53,853 nt of DNA from Sphingomonas trueperi (GTDB taxonomy: Bacteria; Pseudomonadota; Alphaproteobacteria; Sphingomonadales; Sphingomonadaceae): contig NZ_JAATJB010000020.1 of NCBI RefSeq assembly GCF_011927635.1, positions 1 to 53,853 on the forward strand, read 5' to 3'. Shown in pieces: positions 44,867 through 53,165 of the stretch. The notes beneath the pieces are model-generated. The model saw nothing but the letters and a program-made list of their open reading frames with translations. It was not told the DNA's origin and did not search any database. Positions within the stretch are counted from its first letter, which is position 1. The number at the start of each line of letters is the position of its first letter. Position numbers and translations under genes: made by a program.

Positions 44867-44971
44867 CTCAAGATCGCCCATCATCAGCTCGGCGGCGAAG
44901 CCGATCCGCGCCAGTGCATCCTGCGCGCCTATGACTACATGCCCGATGTTGTGCGGTCTGCGTTCGTGTAG
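44867..44971 (+). pseudogene. Severed C-terminal 34 codons of the immunity-like gene
   Basis: In frame with the gene at 44150 after its TAG, it reads LKIAHHQLGGEADPRQCILR, then AYDYMPDVVRSAFV and a TAG. It has no start or ribosome site, but codon use and composition match the upstream part. Read-through would give a 273-residue protein. Confidence 0.65.
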
Positions 44972-45006
44972 CGCCTCGCCGGCGTCGCGCTCGGCCTGCG
45001 GTCCGT

Positions 45007-45078
45007 CGCGACACAAGCGGCACCATTGCGGGCGCAATCGCCCAGCATTTCAACGAGGTCGAGCGCCAGTATTGCCGG
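45007..45078 (+). pseudogene. Orphan fragment of a second CdiA/FhaB C-terminal region
   Basis: Translated from 45007 it reads RDTSGTIAGAIAQHFNEVER, then QYCR. The intact exoprotein has SRDTNGANAGAIVQQFDEAK, then RQEIAQ, in its pretoxin region. About half of the 24 positions are identical and the spacing is unbroken. Outside this piece no homology is visible. Orphan toxin modules and displaced CdiA ends downstream of cdiI genes are well known, and this looks like a decayed one. Confidence 0.6.
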
Positions 45079-45266
45079 ATGTTTTCGAGCGGCGCAGGCC
45101 TTATCCCAGCTGGGCCAAGGTGGCCGAGTGCCTGGCATTCGGATGCAGAGGCCGCCATGTGCGGATTCCGTACCAGCTTATCGGATGCAGCTGAGGTCTC
45201 AAGATTGGCGCCCGACTCGCCACCGGCTGTTGGCTGGTTCCTGCCCAACCAGTCATTCTAGAGCTG

Positions 45267-45920
45267 GTCAGCGCACGACGGCCTAGTCTCACGTTCCGGC
45301 GCTAACTTGCGGCGGCTCGGCGCTAGCGCTGACGATGATAGCTTGAGGGCATCTCACGCCTGCGGTGTGACCGCGCTCGCACGCCGATGGTGCGGCGCCG
45401 AGTCGGCGTGACAGTTTCGGCCCTTCGGGTGTTGATCGCTGACGCGCCCGATCCTGCGGATAGATGGCCGGCAGGCCCCGGCAGCGGAACGCGGGTGTGG
45501 TGCGCGCACTGGCGCACGCCTGCGGCGACACCAGGGCGCGCTAGGTGTTGGTGCCCGCGTGGCACACTTGCCCGGGCGGGAGGGACGGGCGGCGGCTGGC
45601 GCACGGGCTGGCGCGCGCACGCCGCCCGTGCGGCCCTCCCGGTTGCAAGAGTGCGGTTCTTGGTCCGGGCGCCGGTGGCGCCCGGCAGCGCGGTCGCGCT
45701 GACAGGATGGTCGCCGCGCGGGTGCGCGGCGGCGTTGGTGCGCCGGCACGCGGACAGGGCAGGGGGAGCGTCGCTCGCCTCTAGTCCTGCCGCGGCATGC
45801 CGCAAGCCGGGCGGTGCCCGGCTCCTCCACGTTGTTTCGGCCTTCGGTGCGGCCTGCCTCTAACGGCAGGACTGCCGGTTCGCTCCTGCCGCTCCCCCCG
45901 CCCTTCCGGCGCCGGTTGCG
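45267..45920 (+). other. Hairpin-dense GC-rich non-coding region leading to the ardC-like gene
   Basis: Open frames here exist on both strands only because the DNA is very GC-rich; none has a ribosome site and a family look. Perfect stems include: 45267-45274 with 45326-45333; 45354-45370 (one G-T pair); 45380-45387 with 45403-45410; 45500-45517; 45551-45565; 45578-45594 with 45620-45640 (17 pairs, a 4-nt bulge, 25-nt loop); 45665-45685 (9 pairs, 3-nt loop); 45713-45730; 45806-45822; 45864-45877. Palindromes lie at 45792-45803 and 45906-45915. CACGCCTGCGG recurs at 45356 and 45515. It could be a long structured leader or an independent RNA. Confidence 0.55.
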
Positions 45921-45943
45921 GTGTTTTGGAAGGAGAGAGGATC

Positions 45944-46852
45944 ATGGGTGTTGGACACGAGAACCGGGCGAGCCTCTATGCCGAGGTGACGGGCCGGGTG
46001 ATTGCCGAACTGGAACAGGGACGGCTGCCCTGGGTGCAGCCTTGGGATGCTGCGGCGTGTGGATGCGCGATGCCGGCGAACGCGGTGACCGGGCGGCGCT
46101 ATTCGGGGATCAATGTGCTGATCCTCTGGGCGGCGGTGATCGAGGGGCGCTATGCTTCGCAGCGCTGGTTGACCTACGCCCAAGCGCAGGCGGCGGGCGG
46201 GAGCGTCCGGCGCGGGGAGCGGGGGACGACGATCTGCTATGCGGATCGCTTCACCCCGAAGGACGAGGCCGAGCGGGCGCGGGATGAGGATCGCGAGGCG
46301 CGGCAGCTGGCGTTTCTCAAGCGCTTTACCGTGTTCAACGTCGACCAGTGCGAGGGGCTGCCGGAGCGGCTGTCTGTGGTGGCGCAGGACGCGCCGGTGG
46401 CGGAGGCCGACCGCATCCCCGCTGCGCACGCGCTGATGGAAGCATGTGGAGCGGATATCCGGATCGGGGGTGGCGAGGCCTATTACAGCCCGGACGGCGA
46501 CCAAGTCGCGGTGCCACCGCAGCTGGCCTTCTACGACCGCATCAACTGGTATCGCACCGTGCTGCACGAGCTGGGGCACTGGACCGGGCATCGCTCCCGC
46601 CTCGACCGCGATCAGTCCGGGGCTTTCGGCAGCGCCGCCTATAGTCGGGAAGAACTGGTCGCCGAAATGGCAAGCGCGTTCACCTGCGCATCGTTGGCGA
46701 TCCGGCCTACCGTGCGTCATGCCGATTATATTGGCAGCTGGCTGGCGGTGCTGCGCGAGGATGAAAAGGCGATCTTCCGGGCGGCGAGCGCGGCCAGCAA
46801 GGCGGCCGATCACCTGCTTGGGTTCGTCTCGGACGGGGAGGCGGGGCAATGA
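45944..46852 (+). CDS. ArdC-like antirestriction / zincin metallopeptidase-domain protein
   Basis: 302 residues from the ATG at 45944 (AAGGAGAGAGG just upstream). An N-terminal ArdC-type single-strand-DNA-binding domain (about 8-130; LPWVQPW, YSGINVLILW) and a C-terminal zincin domain with HELGHWTGH (208-216) giving the zinc ligands. ArdC proteins are carried by conjugative elements and protect incoming DNA from host restriction. It follows the structured non-coding region and overlaps the next small gene by 4 bp. Confidence 0.85.
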   Translation: MGVGHENRASLYAEVTGRVIAELEQGRLPWVQPWDAAACGCAMPANAVTGRRYSGINVLILWAAVIEGRYASQRWLTYAQAQAAGGSVRRGERGTTICYADRFTPKDEAERARDEDREARQLAFLKRFTVFNVDQCEGLPERLSVVAQDAPVAEADRIPAAHALMEACGADIRIGGGEAYYSPDGDQVAVPPQLAFYDRINWYRTVLHELGHWTGHRSRLDRDQSGAFGSAAYSREELVAEMASAFTCASLAIRPTVRHADYIGSWLAVLREDEKAIFRAASAASKAADHLLGFVSDGEAGQ

Positions 46853-47058
46853 TGCGCTGGCTTCGCCTGCGGCGGATGCGTCGCGCCTTTCGTGCGCTGC
46901 CGGAGCGAGATCGGGCCATCTTCGGATCGGTGCGGTTCGATGACCGGGATTACGTCGAAACGGCCAGGCGGCATGGCTGCACGGTAGCGGAGGTGGAAGA
47001 GACCGTCGCCCGCGTAATCATCGCGCTCGGTCGAGCAGAGCGGGGCGAACGACCTTGA
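46849..47058 (+). CDS. Small sigma-region-4-like DNA-binding protein
   Basis: 69 residues. It reads like the C-terminal helix-turn-helix of sigma-70 factors (LPERDRAIFGSVRFDDRDYV, then ETARRHGCTVAEVEETV) without the other sigma regions. Start overlaps the ardC-like stop (ATGA), so it is coupled to it. Such stand-alone proteins accompany ardC in sphingomonad mobile elements; a regulatory role is inferred. A 13-bp hairpin follows. Confidence 0.65.
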   Translation: MMRWLRLRRMRRAFRALPERDRAIFGSVRFDDRDYVETARRHGCTVAEVEETVARVIIALGRAERGERP

Positions 47059-47066
47059 GCGATGCG

Positions 47067-47097
47067 ACACCTCGCCCGGCGAAACCGGGCGAGGTGT
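47067..47097 (+). terminator. 13-bp perfect stem-loop
   Basis: ACACCTCGCCCGG and its complement flank the loop CGAAA, 9 bp after the small sigma-like gene. No T-run follows. It probably ends or stabilises the ardC transcript. Confidence 0.6.
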
Positions 47098-47129
47098 ACG
47101 CCGCCGCATCAGCGCGTTAGGATCGATCC

Positions 47130-48052
47130 ATGAGGACCAGCCTCGACCATTTGCCCCCAGCCAAGCAGCGCGAGCTGGAGCGCGTCGTCCAGATCCTGTT
47201 CGAGGAGTTCGGCGACGCGATCGCTATCGCCACGTCGGATTGGAAGAAGCAGGCATGCATCCTCAAGGTCATCCTGTACGGCAGCTATGCGCGCGGCGGT
47301 TGGGTCGACGAACCGCACACCGCCAAGGGCTATCAGTCCGACTTCGACCTGCTGGTGATCGTCAACAACGACAAGCTAACCGACCGGGTAGAGTTCTGGG
47401 CGACCGCCGAGGACCGGCTGAACCGCGAATTGGCGATCACGAAGACGCTGCGCACGCCGGTCAATTTCATCGTGCACACCCTGCAGGAGGTGAACGATGG
47501 GCTGGCGCACGGGCGCTACTTCTTCATGGACGTCGCCCGCGACGGCATCGCGCTCTACGAGAGCGAACCGGGTGAGCTGCACCAGCCCAAGCCAAAGACG
47601 CCGCCGCAGGCGCTGGCGATGGCGCGGGAGTATTTTCTGAGTTTTATCCAGCAGCCGCGGACTTCAAGGAAAGCGCGGACCATCTGGCAGGGAAGGGGCG
47701 CCATAAGCGTGCGGCGTTTCTTCTCCACCAAGCTTCGGAACAGCTCTATCACTGCGTGCTGCTGGTTTGCACCTTCTACACCCCGCATGTTCACAACCTC
47801 GGATTCTTGCGCACGCAAGCCGAACGGATTGATCCGCGCCTGATCGACGCTTGGCCACGTGATCAGCGCGTCGATCGTTCGCGGTTTGAAAAGCTGAAAG
47901 AGGCCTATGTGAAGGCGCGCTATTCGAAGCACTACCGGATCAGCGCCGAGGAACTGGCATGGCTGGGCGAGCGCGTCGAGGTGCTGGGACAGGCGGTGCA
48001 GGTGATCTGCGAAGAGCGCATCGCGGCGCTGGAGCAAGCGGCTGCCGCGTGA
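47130..48052 (+). pseudogene. Nucleotidyltransferase-HEPN fusion gene split by a frameshift
   Basis: Frame 1 from 47130 encodes a minimal nucleotidyltransferase (YGSYARGG near residue 50, SDFDLLV with Asp71 and Asp73) to about residue 168. At a T-run (47634-47637) the homologous reading moves: adding one T continues as EYFSEFYPAAADFKESADHL and on to LLHQASEQLYHCVLLVCTFY, a HEPN domain ending at 48052 with an R-Y-S-K-H motif. The raw frame instead runs through unrelated sequence to 47843. MNT/HEPN pairs are usually toxin-antitoxin or RNA-targeting modules, here fused. The missing base may be a real mutation, a sequencing error or polymerase slippage. Confidence 0.75.
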
Positions 48053-48056
48053 TCGC

Positions 48057-48087
48057 CGCGCGCCGAGGCATCGAGCCTCGGCGCGCG
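48057..48087. terminator. 13-bp perfect stem-loop between convergent genes
   Basis: CGCGCGCCGAGGC and its complement flank the loop ATCGA, between the HEPN gene end and the MucR stop, so it can serve both strands. Same stem and loop length as the hairpin at 47067. Confidence 0.65.
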
Positions 48088-48094
48088 ATTGAGT

Positions 48095-48604
48095 TCAGGC
48101 AGTCGGTGCCGCCTTCGCGCGCGGCTTGCGCGCGGGCTTCGGGGCAGGCGCTTCGGCAGGCGCATTCCGTGCTGCGCGGCCCTTGGCGCCCAGGCCGATC
48201 TTGTGCGCCATTGCGCGGCGCTGCTCCGAATAGGTCGGCGCCACCATCGGGTAATCCGCCTTCAGATTGTAGCGCGCGCGATATTCCTCGGGCGTCAGAC
48301 CATGCGTGCTCAGATGCCGGCGCAGGGTACGATAGGGCTTGCCGTCGATCAGTGAAATAATGTGGTCTTTCGAGGCCAGCGATTTGCGGACCGACACGGC
48401 CGGCGTGAATTCTTCCGACGCAGGTTCTTCGCTCGCAACATCCGCGCTCGCGACACCACCCGAAAGTTCAATCACATCTGCATGCATCTTCCGCAGAAAC
48501 GTGGAGACATCGTCCATCGCCGCGCGATTGTTCGGGTTCGATAGCCAGGCAATGGTGAGGTCACTTGCGAGTTCAACGGGATCGGTATTGCTCTGCTCAG
48601 ACAT
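48095..48604 (-). CDS. MucR/Ros-family transcriptional regulator
   Basis: 169 residues from the ATG at 48604 (AGGGA 6 bp upstream); 48634 would add ten residues. MucR/Ros proteins regulate surface polysaccharide and plasmid genes in alphaproteobacteria. The core is clear: RTLRRHLSTHGLTPEEYRAR, YPMVAPTYSEQR and KIGLG. In the zinc-finger position it reads I-I-S-L-I-D-G where Ros has C-x2-C; both Cys are absent, as in some known zinc-independent members. It ends in a basic Ala/Pro/Lys tail. It lies downstream of traD on the same strand. Confidence 0.88.
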   Translation of the reverse strand: MSEQSNTDPVELASDLTIAWLSNPNNRAAMDDVSTFLRKMHADVIELSGGVASADVASEEPASEEFTPAVSVRKSLASKDHIISLIDGKPYRTLRRHLSTHGLTPEEYRARYNLKADYPMVAPTYSEQRRAMAHKIGLGAKGRAARNAPAEAPAPKPARKPRAKAAPTA

Positions 48605-48704
48605 TCTGCGTCCCTGCTCCTTGTTTTTCGGCATGCTGCCGACAACAGGATTATAGGAGCGTATGTAATCCGTCTGCTAAAATATGTTGGAAGATGCGGC
48701 GAGA

Positions 48705-48920
48705 TTACTCATTCTGCAGCTGCTCGAACGCGCGACGTCCACGTCTTCGCCATAAGGTCAGCGCCTGATCGCGTTGTTCGCTTTTGAGCGTGGCGGCAGC
48801 ATCGATCATCACACCGAACAATACGGCGCGATCATCGTCGGTGAGTTCGACCAATCCGGCTTTAGCAACCAGGCCGCCCAGCTCGATCAGCTGGCGCGTT
48901 CTTTCGCGACGCTTCACCAT
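48705..48920 (-). CDS. traD: Conjugal transfer protein TraD
   Basis: 71 residues from the ATG at 48920; the frame is open to 49055, but that part overlaps the end of traC and this start matches the usual TraD N-terminus (RRERTRQLIELGGLVAKAG). The rest fits the small Ti-type TraD (VELTDDDRAVLFG, ALTLWRRRGRRAF), not the VirD4-like TraD of F plasmids. It follows traC by 13 bp. Its exact role in transfer is unknown; it is thought to act at the origin with TraC. Confidence 0.8.
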   Translation of the reverse strand: MVKRRERTRQLIELGGLVAKAGLVELTDDDRAVLFGVMIDAAATLKSEQRDQALTLWRRRGRRAFEQLQNE

Positions 48921-48933
48921 CCATTCTCGCGTA

Positions 48934-49257
48934 TCATTCCGCGCACACTGCGCCTCCGCTCGGTGCCGCGCCGCTGTCAGCTGCCGCAGCCGATGCCGCA
49001 CGCGAACGAGCGCCGCCGCGAGCTTTGCCCTGCCGCTGAAAGAAGGCCGCGCCACGCAGGCGCCAGTCCTCCCGTGCGATCATGTCGGGCGTGCCGACAG
49101 CGGCGAGCAATGCGCCGGCCAACTGCTCGACGGGAAGTGCATCAGCACCCGTCGCGACCACCAGCTCGCCGAGTTGCTGGAGCTTGGCTTGTTTGAGCCT
49201 CCGCGCCTTGCTGTCGAGCGCCTTCAGTTCCGAATCGAAGTCGCGTGGTTTGCGCAT
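48934..49257 (-). CDS. traC: Conjugal transfer protein TraC (oriT accessory protein)
   Basis: 107 residues. GGAGGG lies 5 bp before the ATG. The N-terminal half (MRKPRDFDSELKALDSKARR, LKQAKLQQLGELVVATGADA) is the conserved part of Ti-type/sphingomonad TraC; the last 40 residues are Ala/Gly/Arg-rich and low-complexity. It diverges from traA across the oriT region, exactly the Ti-plasmid layout. TraG, normally next after traD, is missing. Confidence 0.8.
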   Translation of the reverse strand: MRKPRDFDSELKALDSKARRLKQAKLQQLGELVVATGADALPVEQLAGALLAAVGTPDMIAREDWRLRGAAFFQRQGKARGGARSRAASAAAADSGAAPSGGAVCAE

Positions 49258-49370
49258 CGATCCCTCCGTAGTTGATGGATAATGTTCGGTGATTTAGGAA
49301 CTGCATCGATCAGCGCAAATGTTGTGAAACGTCTTGGGATGTTCACGTCACGAAAAAGATGAAATCTTTT

Positions 49371-49399
49371 GAGGGCGCGCTTATACGTCGTGCCGACGT
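49371..49399 (-). other. Origin of transfer (oriT), RSF1010/Ti type
   Basis: On the minus strand an inverted repeat ACGTCG-GCA-CGACGT (49399-49385) is followed by ATAAGCGCG/CCCTC. RSF1010 has an inverted repeat followed by TAAGTGCG/CCCT, and Ti-plasmid origins have a similar core. The predicted nick is between minus-strand bases 49376 and 49375. It lies between divergent traC and traA, where Ti oriT lies. Comparison is from memory of the published sites. Confidence 0.75.
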
Positions 49400-49428
49400 C
49401 GCTTGTTTGGTGTAAATGGATTGCCGCT

Positions 49429-52400
49429 ATGGCGATCTACCATTTCTCGGCCAAGATCATCAGCCGCGCCAGCGGATCGTCGGCGCTCGCCGCTGCTGCC
49501 TATCGCTCCGCCTCGCGGCTGCACGACCAACGGCTCGATCGGCACCATGACTTCTCGAACAAGGCCGGCGTCGTGCATTCCGAAGTGCTGCTGCCGGACG
49601 GCGCCCCCGAGCAGCTCGCCGATCGGGAGAAGCTGTGGAACGCGGTCGAAGCCGTCGAGCTGCGCAAGGATGCGCAGCTTGCCCGCGAGATCGAATTTGC
49701 GATCCCACGCGAACTGAACCAGGCCGAGGGCATTCGGCTGGCGCGCGACTTCGTCCAGGAAGAGTTTGTGAACCGCGGGATGGTCGCTGATCTCAATGTG
49801 CATTGGGATGTCGGTGCTGATGGCGAAGCGAAGCCGCATGCCCATGTCATGCTGGCATTGCGCGAGGTGGATGCCGAGGGTTTCGGCAAGAAGAGCCGCA
49901 ACTGGAACCGGACCGACCTTCTGGAGAAATGGCGCGAGAGCTGGGCCGGCCACGTCAATGCGCGACTGGCGGAACTGGATATCGATGCACGGGTCGATCA
50001 CCGCTCGTTGGAAGCGCAGGGTATCGATCTCGAACCGCAGCACAAGATCGGTCCGGCAGCGGCGCGGATGGTCAGACAGGCGCTCACCTCCGAGCGGCTG
50101 GAAGAGCATCACGAGATCGCGCGCGCCAATGGCGAGAAGCTGCTCGCCAACCCGGCGCTGGCGCTCGACGCGATCACCCGCACCCAAGCGACCTTCACCA
50201 CGCGCGATCTGGCGATGTTCGTGCATCGCCATAGCGAAGGGAAGGAGCAGTTCGATCAGGTGATGGCGGCGGTGCGCGCGGTGCCCGAACTGGTGAAGCT
50301 GGGCAAGGACGGACGCGGCGAAGACCGCTTCACCAGCCGCGACATGATCGAAACCGAAGCCCGGTTGGAGCGGGCAACCGTAAAGCTCGACGCCAGCCGT
50401 AACCATGGCATGGACGAGCAGCATCGCAAGCTCGCCTTGGCGCGCGCAGAGATGCGCGGACTGGTGTTGTCGAGCGAGCAGCGCAGCGCCTTCGATCATG
50501 TCACCAGCGGCAAGGACCTGGGCGTTGTCGTCGGCTATGCCGGCACCGGCAAATCGGCGATGCTTGGCGTCGCCCGCGAAGCGTGGGAGCGCGCTGGCTA
50601 TCAGGTGCAGGGTTTGGCGCTTTCGGGCATCGCCGCGGAGAATCTGGAAAGCGGCTCAGGCATCGCGTCGCGCACCATCGCCAGCATCGAGCATCAATGG
50701 GAGCAAGGGCGCGAACTGCTGACCGACAGGTCGATCCTGGTGATCGACGAAGCTGGCATGATCGGGTCGCGCCAGATGGAGCGGGTGATCGCCGAAGCCG
50801 AGAAGCGCGGCGCCAAGGTGGTGCTGGTCGGCGATCCCGAGCAGCTCCAGGCAATCGAGGCCGGCGCCGCGTTCCGCTCGGTCGCAGAGCGGCACGGCGC
50901 CATCGAGATCACCGACATTCGCCGGCAGCGCGAAGACTGGCAGCGGCTGGCGACGCGTCAGCTCGCGACCGGGCGCACCACAGAGGCGCTGGAGGCCTAT
51001 GCCGGTGCCGGCATGGTCGTCGACTCGGACACGCGAGTCGAGGCTCGAACGGCGCTGATCGCGCGCTGGGACCAAGAGCGGGTCGCCGATCCGGGTGCGT
51101 CACGCGTGATTCTCACGCACATGAACCAAGAATGCGATGAACTGAATGCGCTGGCCCGGGATGCGATGAAACGCAGTGGGTCCTTAGATGCTGATATTGC
51201 TGTCGAAACCACCCGCGGAGAACGCTTGTTCGGGGCTGGCGACAGGGTCATGTTCCTGCGCAACGAACGCAGCCTGGGTGTGAAGAATGGTAGTCTCGGC
51301 ACCATCGAACAGGTCGATCACGCCCGCATGGCGGTGCGGCTCGACGATGGCCGCCAAGTCGCTTTCGACCACAAGAACTATGGCGACGTCGCCCATGGCT
51401 ATGCTGCAACCATTCACAAAGCGCAGGGTGTCACCGTTGACCGCGTCCATGTGCTGGCGACGCCAGGGCTCGACCGGCAAGCTGCCTATGTCGCCCTGTC
51501 GCGGCACCGCGATGCGGTGCAGCTCCATTATGGCCGTGACGATTTCGCTGACCAGCGCAAACTGGCACGCACGCTGTCGCGCGACCGGCCGAAGGACAAT
51601 GCGCTCGACTATGAGACCGCCGCCGAGCGCTTCGCCGCCCGGCGCGGTGTCAAACGGTCGCGCATCCTCGACACGCTTGCCAAGGAGCCTCTGGCCGAAC
51701 CCGAGCGTAGCGCGCCTGCGCCAGCACCACGTCGCGGCATGTTCGACGGGTTGCGGCTGTCCATCCCCGAGCCCGAACGGGTGCCCACCAAACTGCGCTT
51801 CGATGGGCTCAAGCTGTCGGTGCCGGTGGCTGCTTCCGAGGCATCCGCAACCCAGAAGCTGGAGCGGGCGGTCGAAGGCTATGCGCGTGCTGTCCAGGAT
51901 GCTGGCCGTATGACGGGGCAGGGTCACACGCCGCTCGAATACCAAAAGGCGGCGCTTGCGCGCACTGCCGAGGTGATCAACGCGCTGCATCCCCACGGTG
52001 CCCACGATCTCGATATGGCGTTCGAGCGGACGCCGGGCCTGGTCAGCGAAGCGGCCAATGGTCGCACCGCCAATGCGATTCGTCAGATGCAGCTCGAAGC
52101 CGAAGTGCGCGCCAACCCCGAGCTGCGCGCTGACCGGTTCGTCCAGGCCTGGCAACAGCTGCAGGCGCGTCGGGGCAAGCTGAGCGGGTGGGAGAATGAA
52201 GCGAAGCGTGCCGGTGTCGAGAACGCCATGCGGTCGATGGCGAAGGGGCTGGAGAAGGATCCGGCACTAGGCGCTGCGCTCAGCCGCAGGGGTAGTCAGC
52301 TGTTCGGTCGGCAATGGTCTCCGGAATGGACGCCGGGCAGCCGTGATGGCGGTGTCGCCCGCGCGCTCGGCGACGATGCCCGTACCCGTTCGATCATCCG

Positions 52401-52452
52401 GCAGCTCACCTTCTCGATCGACCGTGATCGGGGCCTTGGGATTGGAATGTAG
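49429..52452 (+). CDS. traA: TraA relaxase-helicase (MobQ/Ti type)
   Basis: 1007 residues from the ATG at 49429, where the conserved AIYHFSAKIISR begins; earlier in-frame codons give a non-conserved tail. Domains: MobA/MobL relaxase (1-220) with the metal-binding His pair in KPHAHVML (137, 139); RecD/TraI-like helicase with Walker A GYAGTGKS (369-376), Walker B LVIDEAG (about 437) and a C-terminal UvrD-type motif (GYAATIHKAQGVTVDRVHVL); and a C-terminal region of unknown function. It nicks oriT and unwinds the transferred strand. Length is in the family range and no key residue is missing. Confidence 0.93.
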   Translation: MAIYHFSAKIISRASGSSALAAAAYRSASRLHDQRLDRHHDFSNKAGVVHSEVLLPDGAPEQLADREKLWNAVEAVELRKDAQLAREIEFAIPRELNQAEGIRLARDFVQEEFVNRGMVADLNVHWDVGADGEAKPHAHVMLALREVDAEGFGKKSRNWNRTDLLEKWRESWAGHVNARLAELDIDARVDHRSLEAQGIDLEPQHKIGPAAARMVRQALTSERLEEHHEIARANGEKLLANPALALDAITRTQATFTTRDLAMFVHRHSEGKEQFDQVMAAVRAVPELVKLGKDGRGEDRFTSRDMIETEARLERATVKLDASRNHGMDEQHRKLALARAEMRGLVLSSEQRSAFDHVTSGKDLGVVVGYAGTGKSAMLGVAREAWERAGYQVQGLALSGIAAENLESGSGIASRTIASIEHQWEQGRELLTDRSILVIDEAGMIGSRQMERVIAEAEKRGAKVVLVGDPEQLQAIEAGAAFRSVAERHGAIEITDIRRQREDWQRLATRQLATGRTTEALEAYAGAGMVVDSDTRVEARTALIARWDQERVADPGASRVILTHMNQECDELNALARDAMKRSGSLDADIAVETTRGERLFGAGDRVMFLRNERSLGVKNGSLGTIEQVDHARMAVRLDDGRQVAFDHKNYGDVAHGYAATIHKAQGVTVDRVHVLATPGLDRQAAYVALSRHRDAVQLHYGRDDFADQRKLARTLSRDRPKDNALDYETAAERFAARRGVKRSRILDTLAKEPLAEPERSAPAPAPRRGMFDGLRLSIPEPERVPTKLRFDGLKLSVPVAASEASATQKLERAVEGYARAVQDAGRMTGQGHTPLEYQKAALARTAEVINALHPHGAHDLDMAFERTPGLVSEAANGRTANAIRQMQLEAEVRANPELRADRFVQAWQQLQARRGKLSGWENEAKRAGVENAMRSMAKGLEKDPALGAALSRRGSQLFGRQWSPEWTPGSRDGGVARALGDDARTRSIIRQLTFSIDRDRGLGIGM

Positions 52453-52454
52453 CC

Positions 52455-53165
52455 ATGGGTATCCAGGAACCTCCCGCCGAAGCGGACCAGACCGTCCAGG
52501 CGTTCAACGACATGTCACGCAAGCTGGCGGGGTTGACTGCTGCGGTCGACGGCTTTGCCGCGCGGCAGCAGGAATTGCATGCGCGTGACTATGGACCAGA
52601 CCTGGAGAAGATCCGCGACAGCTACGAGAAGGTGTGCGGCGCGATCAATGTCCTTGCCAAGCGCCCAGCTATGACACTGACGCCGCAGGATGTCGCGAAG
52701 CAGATCGAAGCGGCCGGCACGCAGGGGCGTGCGGACGACCATCGGGCATGGACCGCCGCCAGCCATGCCCTTGGCGGCACAGTCCAAGAACTGAAGGGGA
52801 TGGTTGTATCCGCCCACTCTGCGGAGACCCAGCAGCTGTGGATCGCGGGAGCAGCCGCTTTGGCACTAGTGATAGGCTTCGCGTTTGGCACTGTTGTGCC
52901 ACCGGCTATCGCTCAGCTCGCGCCCGAGAGCTGGCATTGGCCAGAGGAGCGGGCTGCAGCAATGCTCGGGCGCACACCTTGGGACGCGGGCGTGCGCCTC
53001 ATGCAGGTTGCCGACCCGCAGCAGGCGCGGACACTCGCCGACGCCGGCCGGCTCACGAAGGACAATGCGGATGTGCTCTCGGCATGCAGAGACCGCGCAA
53101 AACGGCTCAACGCCCCCGTGAAGTGCTCAGTCTCGGTTTTGCCCGTGGCGAATAGCCGTTCCTGA
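52455..53165 (+). CDS. DUF6118 membrane protein
   Basis: 236 residues, starting 3 bp after the traA stop. An N-terminal coiled-coil-prone helical part (1-125), one membrane segment (about 128-152, LWIAGAAALALVIGFAFGTV), then a periplasmic part with AAMLGRTPWDAGVRLMQVAD. DUF6118 proteins typically follow traA in sphingomonad mobile elements. Function unknown; co-transcription with the relaxase suggests a role in transfer. Confidence 0.8.
   Translation: MGIQEPPAEADQTVQAFNDMSRKLAGLTAAVDGFAARQQELHARDYGPDLEKIRDSYEKVCGAINVLAKRPAMTLTPQDVAKQIEAAGTQGRADDHRAWTAASHALGGTVQELKGMVVSAHSAETQQLWIAGAAALALVIGFAFGTVVPPAIAQLAPESWHWPEERAAAMLGRTPWDAGVRLMQVADPQQARTLADAGRLTKDNADVLSACRDRAKRLNAPVKCSVSVLPVANSRS

Noticed and set aside
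45387..45863. Overlapping open frames on both strands in the hairpin-rich region
   Set aside because: Several frames are open at once because stop codons are rare at this GC; none has a credible start or protein-like pattern.
48921..49055. Longer TraD with 45 extra N-terminal residues
   Set aside because: That part overlaps the end of traC in another frame, and the usual TraD N-terminus begins at 48920.
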